A model generated the notes under the pieces. That model was not told the origin of the DNA and made no database searches. It worked only from the letters and a program-made list of their open reading frames with translations. The position numbers and the translations under genes were made by a program. Below are positions 50,357-63,862 of a DNA stretch of 64,000 bases, in pieces (positions within the stretch are counted from its first letter, which is position 1; the number at the start of each line of letters is the position of its first letter). The DNA is from Phoronis australis (Eukaryota > Phoronida > Phoronidae), in NCBI GenBank assembly GCA_002633005.1, contig NMRA01000441.1, positions 254,809 through 318,808 of the forward strand. The letters run 5' to 3'.

Positions 50357-53300
50357 TGCCCCTTCACACGTAAACGGGTGGGCCTAGATATGTGTATACA
50401 TGGTAGGCATCTTGTGTTATTATGGGTACTAGCTGTAACACATAGTTGCATGTCACGAGCAGTAGATGAATTAGAACAATTTAGTCATCTCAAGTTATAT
50501 AAAATAACAAATAAATTAGAAGTAATGGGTTGGGAGAGCAAATTAATTCTCGTCTTCATATTATTTTAAATATCTCTTTCATAATTTAGCACAGATCAGT
50601 TGATTTTTCTTGAAAAGCCAGAAACTGCAGTATGCTGATTCCAATCAAAATGCTAGTTGAGACAGCATCATTAGATCCATGGGTCAGATTAAGGTTTCTC
50701 GAGATCTCTCAGCTATACAACTTCCGAGGGTACTCTGTGGCTATGAAGCGAGGTCTCTATTTAGAGCTGGGCCTCTCAACTAAAATTATAATCTGGCACT
50801 GATTGGACCATTGCTCACAACAAAAACTCCATGAAATTTAAATAAATCTAATTTTGGTTTTCTACTAAATCGAAAAAGAGAAAGTCAATATACAATAACT
50901 TACTTGGCTGATAATCATGATACACATTTTGAAAAGAAAAAAATACACCAAGATGACTTTACAAAAATATGACAAAACATGGATGAAAATTTGCAATCTA
51001 GGTTTCAACTAAAAAGATTTTTTTCCTTGATAGTGAATATTGCTTGCTGGCCAGTACAAGAAAAAGAGTGTCCCAAAAAACACGAACCCATAAAAATTCT
51101 AATAATTGAACATAAGTTCATTTGTTTTTCCAACTTGGTAGACTGTCAACAAAGCCTTGACTATACAAGTCATTTTGCATTGATTTTCTTTCTTCTCTTC
51201 AAAAATACAAAAACATGTTTTTAGAGTCAAAACTGGACTCCAGAAAATTGGAATCAACTTTTATGACTAAGCAATTGATTTTATAAATAAACTGAAAGTA
51301 AAATGGCCTTTCTCAGTTGATTGAAAAGATGAAAATTAAAAATTAACTTTTCAAAAATAATTTAAAAACATCTAATTCAAAAATATCACATGCTCCTCTG
51401 ACGACTCGATGAACAAGAACACCACCCGCAGCAACACTTTGCCCCATTCATTAAGTAGCCAAGCATAGAATTAGTGTCAAATCTAACAAGTTCAGAAAAA
51501 TGTGACAGAGGAAATGCTGGCTGAATAAATGATATTAGTAAATTACCTTGCAGTATTGGTACACATGATAAATTACATTCCCTTCAAGTAGATGAGCCAG
51601 GCACAGTATCAAAATTGCTTTTTCAGGCTTAAATTATTATTAATGGTTGTTGAAATGGAGCAAAAAAGACATTAACATATTGATTTCCAGAGCAGCATAG
51701 GACTAGAATTGATTTTGCAATCTTAGAAAGGTTCAACGACTTCTCCGGTAGAATTTAGGCTTAAAGTTATTAAAATTTAAACCCATAACATCATTATTTC
51801 CTTACTTAGTCTAAACATAAAACAAGGTTGCCTTAAAGCCACAAAAATCCACAGTCGAGTTCAACAATTCTAGTACCATGTTAGAAAAGCAAGATCTCAC
51901 AAGATGTCAACGCGTATTTTCAATAAGCGCACGTGATTTTGGCTAGATTTTTCTTGCTGCAAGTCAGCTATTGAACTCTACCCAGGATCAAGAAGCAGCA
52001 TCTCCATCTAGTGCTCTGGAGTTGGCCTATCGGATATTTCCAATTCTGCAAACTGCCATTCTGCTTTTGGTGAATAAATATGGTTAACTTTGGCCAACTT
52101 ATCAAGGGTTCGACCAAGTACTCAACATCAGGCCATCCGTGCCCGGTTGAATGAAACAGTCTCAAATAGGGTTTCGATGAAGTATGCCAAATCTACTACG
52201 TATTTGTGGACTTGTGCAAACACGGATTATCCTTTCTAATACTGTTTGGTTTCATTACTAAGTCAATTTCTGGCTTTGATACAAAGAGAAAGTGAATTCT
52301 AGGTTAAAATTGTAAATATTAGTAAAAACAAGTAGGGATCTTTTCATGCAACACCCCTAATTTAAGGACTAAGTCCTAATTTATTTTCATTGAACGAAGG
52401 CCTCAGATTTTAGTTACATTTAAGGGCTCATAATAAAGATAATATGATAGTATAAGATTTACATCTGTGAGTAAAGAATGACAAAAATACGTAAAAGTTT
52501 TACGGTAAGTAACTTAGTTGACTCCTTATTTGGGACTGATTTAAGCAATCGGGCAATGAAGTCTAAAACAATTTCTAACCTTGGTAGTGATCAACTTATG
52601 ACCAATTTTATAGCAAAGAGTGGTCCAATAAAAATTGGATATTTGACATCGAAAATCACTAAACAAAGGTGCTTTGAGGCTTCAAATTTTTTTAACAACA
52701 TGTATAACTAAAACATTATTTATCGCTTTGTAGTAATTTCTTAAGAACCTAGTATTTGCTAAATATGTAGAGTCTAATTCTTCAACTGTTTATTATTCAA
52801 ATGAAAAAATAGTGTTACATGAATGCGACCAATGACTATTATGCAAAATTTGATTTCTTTTTAAAGAAGTTTAAGAAAAGCAGGATTTTTGACGAAATGA
52901 AAAAAATTAGTTCTTGTGGTGAAAGTGTGGAAACTTTGTAGTTGCGAATGTTTTCAGAGAGTGCGGCAAGCTGTTATTTCATAGAAAACATGCAAAATCC
53001 ACTTCGGTTCAACTTTGACCATTAAAAACATCGTAGCAGAACAAATCTCATTACACAAAGCAATATCATCTAGGAATCCTGGCAAGTGTTTACTCACAGT
53101 ATTAAATAGGAAATCAATAACATTATTTGTAGCGCAATACGTCAAATCATTTCCCTCCAATGAATAAAACACAGAGATCAATAACTAATTACTACTCAGG
53201 TGCACCTTGGTGTCAAATGAACAGTAAGTAAACGGTCACAAACATGAGTGACGCATTCCTTCATATTTTTATGACAAATTTCAGGATTTTGATAGGGGCA

Positions 53301-56004
53301 TATTTTTCATATGATTCTTCACACTAGAATCAATTCTATTCCCAAGTCATCGCATGGCAGATGTGCATAGCACTTGGCATTAACTGTCACAAAAGGGAAA
53401 TAATGCGTATTTCAATCATAAACACAAAAATTCAATTTGTCAAGAATCGTTTTATCACGCCTTATAATTTCTAACTTTGAGAATATCAATTAAAATGATG
53501 ATATTTCAGATGCGCAAACTCTATTATGAATTTGCTAACAAATTCTAACAAAAACGTACCATAACAATTATCCGTGCCTGAAAGGCAACTTTTACTGCTC
53601 ACTCCTAATAAGTATGTAGCAGTGAATGAACCAATCAAAGATTAGAAAAACTCGATAAACGATGATATAATCAAGGTAACAAAGCTTCAAAGCTGCCATT
53701 CTTAGACAAATGCGTCACTATGTGATCTACAAGGAAATCGAAACAGTTTAATTTAGAAAATACAATAAACAGGCATTAGGTTGTCAGGAAACACTTCAGC
53801 CTAACAGAATTACGAAATCGATATCCAAGTCATCACAGAAAGGAACTACGAGTAAAATAAATCTCTGAGGCACGGCTAGACACCTTTAAACACTAAACGG
53901 CTAACAGGTTATGTCAGTGTCCCAAAGGACTATACACATCTGAAGCCATCACAGATTATTGCACAATAGTTCAACCCACTTTTCACCAGGGAGCAGTCAG
54001 TAAAACTCTCAATAAATACATTGATTTTCCAAAGAGATGCCATGTTGATTTCATTACAACGCTGCCACTTTGAATAAATGGTTCTCACTACAGCAGAGTA
54101 AAATGGCAGCTTAAAACAAAGATAACTCAAAGGCCAATAAAAAGCCAAACAGTGTATAAAAACATAGGAAAATAAAGAAATGAAATTTAAGCAAATATCC
54201 CACTTAAAAGTTAAGGGTTGAACACTTCCTGCACAGAAAATTATCGTTTTTTATTTCAAGAATGAAACCATAGAAGAACAAGCTGTGCATTCTGTGACCA
54301 CAACTGACTGTGCGAACTGGTTGACCCTAAATTATCGTTCACCTCATTAATTATCAAATTACCACCTGTTAATTATACCAAGAGTGTAAATACATGGTAG
54401 AATGCAACTATTGTTCCGCCCCAGCCTACGCGAGAGAGTGCAGAGTCATTAAGGACGTACGAAAGGTACCTAAACCAATAACTTCAGGTTGATCAATAAA
54501 CGAAGCCCAATCTCAATTGGCAAAGGAAAGCTTAATTTTGTACAAAATTCGAGAGATTACGTCACAAGCTGACAAGAGCATGACCACCGAGCACAGAGTA
54601 GAAGAATTATTTAGAGTCATTTGTCCTACCTAGAATTCATTGCATATATCATATAGAAGTTTTAATTTATTTTTAATTCAATTTGAAAATTTAATTTGTA
54701 AATATTCATTTAATAAATTTAACTTAATTTAATGTAATTTAATTTATTTTGTTTAATTTATTGTTGTAAGAGGACCATGCTGTATACTAGTCTTTGACTA
54801 AAGTATGTTTTAAATTGTATTCTATTTTATCCGTTATAAATAAAGTTTATCGGTAAATTTATCGCACTATTTCTATTACACTGAGCAATTTATTCCAACT
54901 CAAAGCATTCTGGCACTACTGCAAATTATCAATAAGATACGCAATGCTTTTTGGGAAGTTTAACATTTCAAAAAAGATTTTATATATCACGAAAACATAT
55001 AGGCAAATTGTGTGAATTAAATCAAAGCCAAGTATTACATCCATTATCCGCAACACACTAGTTTGTTTTGGTTGCATGTTTGATTCACGAATGCATAAAT
55101 GGTCCATTGAACTAAAAAATTCAAGTTATTTACATATTCTAATGTTGAAGATTTAAAACAGTTTTTATAAACTTTTGTTGCAGAACCTTGAAACCAAGTT
55201 TTCAACTGATGAAGCAGCGAAAAGATACTTTTATCAAATATTTACAGTGCATTGATTTGGAATCTACCGTATCACACAGATAAAATTTCGTCAATGTTTA
55301 ATTGGCATCAACACAGCCAACAAAAATAATGTATCAAGATTGTAAGACACCATTTTACCTTAAGGGTGAGAAGATGAAATTTAATCAGTCTGGTCAATAA
55401 CCACAACAAAAGATCACAAATCAAACAATCTTCAACAAATGTGTGCCCTAGCTGGTGTTACACGCAAAACTATAACTAGCTCCAATTTAATAAAGAAAGA
55501 AATACCACAAGCTCATATTTCCGACAGCTGAAGGATGACAAACCATTTGAACGGAATAATGCTAATGTCGTGACAAAAAATTTCTTACATACACGCCAAA
55601 AGCAACCAGAAAAAATGATGACTTATTATTCCCAGCCATGACTGCTGGGTGCAAGCGGCATGCCCCGTCATGACAGGTTGAGTTTACACAACAGAGGCTG
55701 TCATAGTAGCCTTCCATAATGATGTCGAACAAAGGGGGAATTTTCCAAAAAGTTAATTAGTTGGAAAGGTCTTCACGTTTCCTATAGGAAGGTTGTAATG
55801 AATTGTAAATAAACCTTGGGATATGCAATAAAGATGCATCACATTGCCAGCTAAGGGGCACAATACACGTGCATCGCCCATCACCACTGCAGGTGACAGA
55901 TGTATTTAAATCCAACAGTGAAAATGAACAGTAAGATTTCAGTGTGATCGAGTTTTTGAAATCCTCAACCGCATTAAACTTTTTCACGAGGACACTATTT
56001 GGTA

Positions 56005-56105
56005 ATAGCCAATAACAGGGGCCCACGTATTTGAGAACCATTTTTTCCCACTAAATAACAGGCATTAAACTGATTCTCAAATGTGGCAGCCCTGTAAGTG
56101 ACTAT
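56005..56105. mobile_element. Small hairpin MITE, complete copy
   Basis: ATAGCCAATAACAGGG at the left and inverted ATAGTCACTTACAGGG at the right frame a hairpin TTTGAGAACCA / TGATTCTCAAA. About 80 percent similar to the 50251-50356 copy. Lies in the same 6.7-kb TTC8 intron. Confidence 0.75.
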
Positions 56106-56881
56106 GGTATACAATGATTCTACCTTCTTTCTTTATAAATGGGTCAATATTCGCAAGGATAATTTTGCAATTGCGTTTCATTTACTCAGTCATGGGACAT
56201 TGTGATCTTAATACCAAGGTTAAAACGACACACGTGCTATTGCAAAAATGAGATTCTGACTGGGCACAGAATGGTGAAGTTCTTACTGCTTTCACCTTGG
56301 CATGACAAACCTGGCACAATGACGACGCAGTGCTACCTTGTGATGGCTTTGCCAATGAGATAATGCTTGCAAAGTGCACTCACTGTATATGTACACAACA
56401 CACACCGGGATTTTCGATAGATAAGCCCAAGGGCATGTATTCAGAAAATGAAAATTTGCAGGCGTTTTAGTAACACCAAATAAACGCCCGGACGTTTATT
56501 CGGAAAAGGAGGGCGTGTAAACGGAAAGTCATAGTTTTGCTAACTTTGACTTTTACTAAAAACTGTTTTTAAACTTTACCCAAATAAATGCATAATTCAC
56601 CAACATGAGAACTGATTTTGGCTCCTGCATAGAACTGAAAACTCGTAACTGCTCGGAACTCTGCGTGGTGAATAAAATGACACGTCATGACTAGTCAACT
56701 TGCAGAGACGGGTTTCAAGCAATGACAAACTGTCAGCTCTTTCCAAGACCAAAAACCACACCTACCTCGACAAAGGAAAATTCTGAGACCAATTTCATCA
56801 TGGTATGTGGCCTATATCAAAATTTTTTTTTGTGAGGTGGATTGATCGACACTTTAAATAACAATAGCACTAGGTGCTTAC

Positions 56882-56965
56882 CTGGTCAGACAACGATGCG
56901 TAGTTATAGTGGGGCTCAAACATGTGAGGTGATAATGACTCTGCCGCTAGGAAGAAAGCCCTGGC
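56882..56965 (-). CDS. TTC8: TTC8/BBS8 TPR exon (ARAFFLAA... to ...ASLSDQ)
   Basis: A small 84-base exon encoding ARAFFLAAESLSPHMFEPHY and NYASLSDQ. It matches BBS8 ARALLQTASSLAPHMYEPHFNFATISDK. It lies between the acceptor TTGTTTGCAG and the donor GTAAGC, phase 0 at both ends. It is too short to show up as an ORF and was found by continuing the protein from the previous exon. Confidence 0.94.
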
Positions 56966-59271
56966 CTGCAAACAAGCAAGTTAAACACTTAATAAATATA
57001 TAAACATGAACCATGACAAAGCAGCAAGCACCTAAAGAAATAAATACTACAACACAGGTAGTTGTAATAATACATTAATGTATTTGGTCATACAACAATA
57101 ATGTATGGTTGTATTACAAGATGTTCCAAGCACGTGCACTCCTCGATAGCAGAGGGTGACATGGACCCAGATATTAAAACTGATGACTAGATGAGCATCT
57201 CACCATGAAATTAGCATTATTAAACGGGACGAGAGAAATCACTAACAAAAATGAATAGTTACAATATAGAAGCACATTAAGATTTTTAATATTCTTTCTT
57301 CCAAATTATGCGTTCCTTCTGTTTAATACATTTTACTATATTTTTCATGTTCCAATGTTGAGTTTATTTTCTGATTGAAATCTCTATGCATGTCCCTCGC
57401 TACTACCCGTGCAAATACTCAGAACGTTCAGTGACACAGCATTACATTTTTACTGAATTTCACCAATTCAGCCCAAAAGCTGGACAGGCCCAATTCCAAG
57501 CAAACTTCATCCAAGACCACTCAAAGTGACAATCAATACATCCTGGGCACCTGGCTGATGCATATTGCATGTTTTTACTGTCTCTTTTTGTTAAAAGGGT
57601 TGCACGCAGTCTGGTCTTTAAATTTCATCAATTGAGCCCAAGCCACAAACGCCGACCCATTTCAATAAGCCCTTGGTTTGCAGATTACAGTACACGGCAT
57701 AAATAATTAAACAAAATGACCCGGAACTGCCCATCATAACGGCTTCGTGCAAGCAACATTACCATGACAACTGAGTACAAGTTGAGTGACGTCATGACCC
57801 ACCAGACAAAATTTCGTTTTCCTCATGATAATTAAATGGAATTTTGTCTGCTCAATTTTGCCATATATTGTAATTTAAAATTGAATGTTCAATAACACCT
57901 ATCCAACAATGGTGAATATGCCTTAGAAGAGCCGAGTTTGAACCAGGGAGCAGGGTCAAGCCTCGTTTTCTTCACTGGTTAGTGCACAAATAACATCAAT
58001 GAAAAAATTCGTAGAACAAAAATAAAAAGATGAAAGTTCCCAGGATGTGTACCCTTCAACATACATATAGTTCAACCACTTTACAGATTGAATCTCAAAA
58101 CCTAGGAGCAATTTTTGAGTCGTGGGTCAGTAACTCACTCACCTACGTACATTGCAAGTGATGAAGAAAATATTAAAAAACGCAATGAGACTGAATGTGA
58201 TATCTGATATCGATTGAATTTTGCAGAAAAGCTTCTGTAACTCTTCAAAATCCAATGAAATGTTTTCAGTGAACAACAAGAGGTGGCACTGTTGGCAAAG
58301 CGGTGAGAATATGAACAACAATTATAGTGGAAGAAGGAACAACAAATGTCGATTTAAAATTGAGAAAAATGAGCAGTCAAGAATAATCAATTTACGGCAG
58401 CTTTAACAGAGGCAGACGTGTGGACACGGGGAAAATAAATAATTGCTTGAAGTATCTTACAGTCTCACAGTGTTCCGCTTTCGGTGAATATCTCTGTAAT
58501 CAATTTATATCTTCATATAAAAATATGACAAATGTGACATAAACGCAGACAATACTAACAACCGCAGGCTAAGAGCATGACATAGCACGTAAAAATCACG
58601 GCCTAACAACTTGAGCAAACTATTATATTGGGACAAGCAGAACAACCGGCCTTTTTGTAGGCAGCAAAAATCGAAGCATATACCTCCATGAGCATAGATT
58701 TGTAGAACAGAGTAATCCAATTTAAACTCAAGGAAGTGACACGGGATCATTCGTCTTCGCGGTAAGTTGACAGTTAGTTGGAAAGGCACAGATACTACCT
58801 CTTTACTTGGATCTATAATAAATTGAACTTCTAAATACTACGTCTGCTGAATGTATTGCTTTGGATCAGTGGTATCCCACAATTCTTCAAGTATGTGACG
58901 TTTTACGTTATCCTTGAAAAGTCAATTGGGAGTCTTGTTTTGATTTTGCATTTGTACAAAGAACTAAATTCAAATTCTGGAATGGGGGCTAACACTTGAA
59001 ATTCTACACTAGCAATCATGCATCTGAACAAACGCTGGCACGTGGGTATTTTTGGCATGCAATCCCACATCTCTTCAGTCATTTCCTTTTCCCGATTTGA
59101 TCAATTCCAGTGACGTAACACGACGCCAATTAGCATACTACCTTTGATCAAATGATGATGTTTACAAAACATGGCTTGGTCATTCACAACCATTACCGGT
59201 AAAAGCTAAAACCATCAAATTGCTTGTAACTAACAGTTTAAAGATCACAACTAATCAGAATTGAAACAGAC

Positions 59272-59394
59272 CAGTTCCATGTGCCCTTTCCGTAACTCTA
59301 ACACGCCCAAGTTGTTATACGCCTCGGCGTGGTTGTTGTCCGCAGTTAACGCAAGGCGGAAGCACTGGTATGCCAGGTTTGTGTCACCGATACC
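59272..59394 (-). CDS. TTC8: TTC8/BBS8 TPR exon (GIGDTNLA... to ...KGHMEL)
   Basis: Encodes 41 residues: GIGDTNLAYQCFRLALTADN, NHAEAYNNLGVLELRKGHME, L. It aligns with BBS8 GIGDTNLAHQCFRLALVNNNNHAEAYNNLAVLEMRKGHVEQ. It holds one complete TPR and the first helix of the next. The acceptor is CCTTTTGCAG-like (CTTTTGCAG) and the donor GTCTGT. The exon is an exact multiple of three and in phase 0 at both ends. Confidence 0.96.
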
Positions 59395-59915
59395 CTGCAA
59401 AAGACACGCCAGAGATGAACGGGAAATTCATCATTGAAATGAGGAGGATGAGGATCAAATAGACATACAACTAATTCACGGCAGTGTATGATGCCCCGTA
59501 ACACAGTACAGTACAAGCCAAAAGTATTCCGACTCGGAATTCGTCGTCATGATGGCTGGACTGGAGCAAAATTCACCATCAGAGTAGTCTCCCCTGATGA
59601 CCGATAATGAAGGGGAATTAACAGGAAAGGTAGTGAGGAGACAAAGCCATTCTGTAATTAGAAGTTTGCCACCTTGATGGTCATTACCAGCCATTTTTGT
59701 TGTTAACAGAATTAACCGTCATGACAGGGAAACGGCATTTTGTGTGATTACTTTTGTCTTGTATTGTACTTGGCCAATTCATTACTTTTGTCTTGTATTG
59801 TATCTAACATGACACTAGCAGGAGAACCTATTGACTCAAAGTTCATTGAGTGAAAAACAAAAAGAAGTTGAAAATATGTCATTCCTTGTTAGTTTTGTTA
59901 AAACAAGAGTATTAC

Positions 59916-60087
59916 CAAAGCCACGTGGCCAATATTGTACCAAACGTCCGCCATGGTTTCATCATTAGCGAGCGCTAACGCTCGTTCAAAACAGTTCAGC
60001 GTCATGTCGTACTGCTGCGAGTAAAAACAACAGAGCCCCAGATTGTTGAAGAGTTCAGTGTTGTAAACGCCCATCTGTAGCAGACGT
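59916..60087 (-). CDS. TTC8: TTC8/BBS8 TPR exon (RRLLQMG... to ...GHVAL)
   Basis: Encodes RLLQMGVYNTELFNNLGLCC, FYSQQYDMTLNCFERALALA and NDETMADVWYNIGHVAL, 57 codons after one base completing a split Arg. The match to vertebrate BBS8 is near-continuous (RRLLQMGIYNGQLFNNLGLCCFYAQQYDMTLTSFERAL - ADVWYNLGHVAV). The NNLGLCCFYAQQYD-type segments carry the small and large residues of the TPR consensus. The acceptor is TTGTTTCAG and the donor GTAATA. Confidence 0.97.
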
Positions 60088-60240
60088 CTGAAACAAGGGG
60101 AGAAAATCTAAAATGAGAACAAGCTGAGATCTGACAAAGACTTCAATAAGCAATGACACATTTATTTAGCACAGCTGAACACCAGGTAAGCTGCTTTCAG
60201 AACAGGAACATCACCAACTGAGCTATGAAGACACCAGGTT

Positions 60241-61590
60241 AGGCACAGCAAATTTTTCAGACTAGAAGTGACACAACTAAAGATCCTTGCTACGCAAATC
60301 AACCCAGAATCAGATGTAAATAAATCTGAGAGACTTATTACCATGACAATGTTTTCAGAATTAAGTTATTCGTTTTATCAGTTATTGGCTACTTGTTGTT
60401 ATACCAATGGCTTTTAAATCTACAATAAAGTTTGTTTAGGAAATAAAAAACATCAACTTTTATTACAGGCAAGTACATGGTCTTTGAAATTGATTACAAT
60501 GAATCACTTGGAATTGCTCTGAACACCACACACCACTGCCGACTAATCTACCATGACAAGCAACTTAGTGAGCAATTATGAGCTGTCAGCTCTTCACAAG
60601 TATAGAAATCCTTTCTAACCCGATTAAGAAACAAGATGAAACAGATTGTAAACACAGTGGTCAAAATCAAATTTGGCATTTGCTCAATATTATATTTTGC
60701 TTAAGTAAGCCATTGTTTTATAGTTAAAAGCCTAGATATCATGGTTCGCTTTCTGGGCATAACATTTGTATTTAATATATTGTTATTTATTTGTGTAGAA
60801 ACAAAAAAATCAAATTTTGATTTCTAACAGGTGCGAGTTTATTGTTCCTTCAATACATAATCTACTATCAAATAAAACTTCATGTAATAAATATAGAGGA
60901 CCAATGAAATTTTTATTTTCTATTTTTATAAAAGAGAAGTAGTACAAAATAAATTTACCACTTTCATTTATCGGTTCTATTACATATCCACCATCTCATA
61001 ATGTTTTGAGAAATTCTGGGCATTCACAACAAAGCCTTTGAAAATGAAAAAATCAGTTTCAACAATTATTTTTGTTCGAAACTAGTGAGATAATATCGCA
61101 AACGTCTCAAACATTTTGAACAAGAATACCCCTCAAATGCAATAACAAATTCAACAACACTCCTATGGCCAGATAAATTAAACGGGCCACGTCAACTGTA
61201 TACCGAACACAATAATTTACTACCTACAAGAAAACAAAATGGTTGCACTTTTCAAACGCGTCCCAGGACATGAAGCAACGTCGATACATCACCACACGTA
61301 ACACTCCGACTTTATTACCTGTAAAATTTGAGCGCCACCTCTGGCTGATCTGTGTAGAAGTGATGTGTGGCGATGCACGCTATTGCCTCCACATTCATGT
61401 TGTCATAGTGCAGTACTTCCTTGTAAAACTGAGTGGCACTTGTCATGTCATTCAGTCCCTGACAAACGATGGTAGAGACAAGTCAATTGGATTTAGACAC
61501 ACTTGAACAAGATGATTTAAGCCAATCATACATATTTGGGTGGTCAATATAGCTATGAGCTATGTATTAATACACACATTATATTATGCA
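60241..61590. repeat. Duplicated segment C, copy 1 (includes a TTC8 exon)
   Basis: Aligns from AGGCACAGCAAATTT at 60241 through the TTC8 exon to the start of the 24-bp repeat array, with a few percent differences from 62050-63385. The copies are separated by the array and the N gap. It reads as the second haplotype of the same locus. Confidence 0.88.
61319..61458 (-). CDS. TTC8: TTC8/BBS8 TPR exon, second copy
   Basis: Same length (140 bases), splice sites and translation as the exon at 63117-63256. The two coding differences seen (GTG/GTA for Val and GCC/GCT for Ala) are both silent. It is continuous with the downstream exons but separated from the upstream exon by the N gap at 61772-62049. 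Using both copies would repeat about one and a half TPRs and break the reading frame, because 140 is not a multiple of three. Only one copy can therefore be in the normal transcript. Allelic duplication in the assembly is the likeliest explanation. Confidence 0.88.
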
Positions 61591-61771
61591 TTAATACGCA
61601 CATTATATTATGCATTAATACACACATTATATTATGCATTAATACACACATTATATTATGCATTAATACACACATTATATTATGCATTAATACACACATT
61701 ATATTATGCATTAATACACACATTATATTATGCATTAATACACACATTATATTATGCATTAATACACACAT
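61566..61771. repeat. 24-bp minisatellite running into a gap
   Basis: About 8.5 near-identical units of ATTAATACACACATTATATT plus ATGC, one with a C-to-G change (ACGCAC), continuing into N's at 61772. The period is a multiple of three, so it leaves artificial open frames on both strands (CINTHIIL-type peptides). Confidence 0.95.
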
Positions 61772-62049
61772 NNNNNNNNNNNNNNNNNNNNNNNNNNNNN
61801 NNNNNNNNNNNNNNNNNNNNNNNNNNNNNNNNNNNNNNNNNNNNNNNNNNNNNNNNNNNNNNNNNNNNNNNNNNNNNNNNNNNNNNNNNNNNNNNNNNNN
61901 NNNNNNNNNNNNNNNNNNNNNNNNNNNNNNNNNNNNNNNNNNNNNNNNNNNNNNNNNNNNNNNNNNNNNNNNNNNNNNNNNNNNNNNNNNNNNNNNNNNN
62001 NNNNNNNNNNNNNNNNNNNNNNNNNNNNNNNNNNNNNNNNNNNNNNNNN
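61772..62049. other. Assembly gap (278 N)
   Basis: Stretch of N between the minisatellite and the second copy of segment C. The true length is unknown. It probably hides only more repeat units. Confidence 0.95.
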
Positions 62050-63385
62050 AGGCACAGCAAATTTTTCAGACTAGAAGTGACACAACTAAAGATCCTTGCT
62101 ACGCAAATCAAACCAGAATCAGATGTAAATAAATCTGAGAGACTTATTACCATGACAATGTTTTCAGAATTAAGTTATTCGTTTTATCAGTTATTGGCTA
62201 CTTGTTGTTATACCAATGGCTTTTAAATCTACAGTAAAGTTTGTTTAGGAAATAAAAACATCAACTTTTATTACAGGCAAGTACATGGTCTTTGAAATTG
62301 ATTACAATGAATCACTTGGAATTGCTCTGAACACCACACACCATTGCCGACTAATCTACCACGACAAGCAACTTAGTGAGCAATTATGAGCTGTCAGCTC
62401 TTCACAAGTATAGAAATCCTTTCTAACCCGATTAAGAAACAAGATGAAACAGATTGTAAACACAGTGGTCTAAATCAAATTTGGCGTTTGCTCAATATTA
62501 TATTTTGCTTAAGTAAGCCATTGTTTTATAGTTAAAAGCCTAGATATCATGGTTCGCTTTCTGGGCTTAACATTTGTATTTAATGTATTGTTATTTATTT
62601 GTGTAGAAACAAAAAAATCAAATTTTGATTTCTAACAGGTGCAAGTTTATTGTTCCTTCAATACAAAATCTACTATCAAATAAAACTTCATGTAATAAAT
62701 ATGGAGGACCAATGAAATTTTTATTTTCTATTTTTATAAAAGAGAAGTAGTACAAAATAAATTTACCACTTTCATTTATCGGTTCTATCACATATCCACC
62801 ATCTCACAATGTTTTGAGAAATTCTGGGCATTCACAACAAAGCCTTTGAAAACGAAAAAATCAGTTTCAACAATTATTTTTGTTCGAAACTAGTGAGATA
62901 ATATCGCAAACGTCTCAAACATTTTGAACAAGAATACCCCTCAAATGCAATAACAAATTCAACAACACTCCTATGGCCAGATAAATTAAACGGGACACGT
63001 CAAAAATATACCAGACATATTAATTTACTACCTACAAGAAAACAAAATGGTTACACTTTTCAAACTCGTCACGGGTGATGAAGCAATCACCACACGTAAC
63101 ACTCCGACTTTATTACCTGTAAAATTTGAGCGCCACCTCTGGCTGATCTGTGTAGAAGTGATGTGTAGCGATGCACGCTATTGCCTCTACATTCATGTTG
63201 TCATAGTGCAGTACTTCCTTGTAAAACTGAGTGGCACTTGTCATGTCATTCAGTCCCTGACAAACGATGGTACAGACAAGTCAATTGGATTTAGACACAC
63301 TTGAACAAGATGATTTAAGCCAATCATACATATTTGGGTAGTCAATATAGCTATGAGCTATGTATTAATACACACATTATATTAT
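62050..63385. repeat. Duplicated segment C, copy 2 (includes a TTC8 exon)
   Basis: Begins right after the gap with the same bases as 60241. It ends at a single unexpanded ATTAATACACACATTATAT unit (63364), where copy 1 has an array of at least eight. Exon differences are silent. Confidence 0.88.
63117..63256 (-). CDS. TTC8: TTC8/BBS8 TPR exon (copy joined to the upstream exon)
   Basis: Encodes GLNDMTSATQFYKEVLHYDN, MNVEAIACIATHHFYTDQPE and VALKFYR. It aligns with BBS8 MNNMSSAAEYYKEVLKQDNTHVEAIACIGSNHFYSDQPEIALRFYR. It spans one full TPR and the first helix of another. The acceptor is GTTTGTCAG and the donor GTAATA. The final Arg codon is split (AG|A) and completed by the exon at 60087. This exon is present twice (see 61319-61458). 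This copy is continuous with the upstream exon without a gap. Confidence 0.93.
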
Positions 63386-63862
63386 TTATTAACATACACA
63401 TGAGTAGTCAATAGTTTTTAACCAGGACAACTATGTATTAATTAGACTAGCAAAAATTTCCATACTTATCTGCTAGCTACATACTGAAATACCACGACAC
63501 CACTCTGATTTTGTGGTGTTTACCCACAATGCAGTGCAGCAGAAGGTGCTTGTTGAGCGCAGCTGCTGCTATACCTTACTTTATACCATATTTAATTTGA
63601 CTTTCCTAATTTTACTTCAAATAAAAGAGCTTGTAAAAAAAGTTCCAGTGCTGACACTAAGAAATTTGACAACCTCAGTGGGACACTATAGGTATTCTTT
63701 ACTTGTCTCACATGGCATAGAAGGGTGTTGATGACCTATCATATTGAAAAACAGGTTAATCATGCAATGCATTTTTCTACCTCCATGAAATAGGAGAGTT
63801 CAATTCAGGATGTGGCTATAGACAATGATATTATTACTACACACCATAACCACTTAACATAC

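Larger units (their letters stand above)
50180..56881 (-). other. TTC8 last intron (about 6.7 kb)
   Basis: Contains the two hairpin MITEs and a very AT-rich tract at 54650-54850. The tract ends GTTATAAATAAAG and may be the 3' tail of another LINE. I see no other gene or RNA. The next intron up (56966-59271) shows nothing I can annotate. Confidence 0.65.

Noticed and set aside
52350-52390. Palindrome around AAGGACTAAGTCCTAA
   Set aside because: A single short palindrome with no partner copy or context seen.
54650-54850. LINE 3' tail
   Set aside because: AT-rich with a possible tail, but no ORF2 end or clear terminal repeat; mentioned only within the intron entry.
61566-61771. CRISPR-like regular repeat array
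   Set aside because: Units are directly adjacent with no spacers, in a spliced eukaryotic gene. It is a minisatellite.
61536-62226. Long frames around the 24-bp array and gap
   Set aside because: They consist of repeat units and N's. The period of 24 keeps all frames open artificially.
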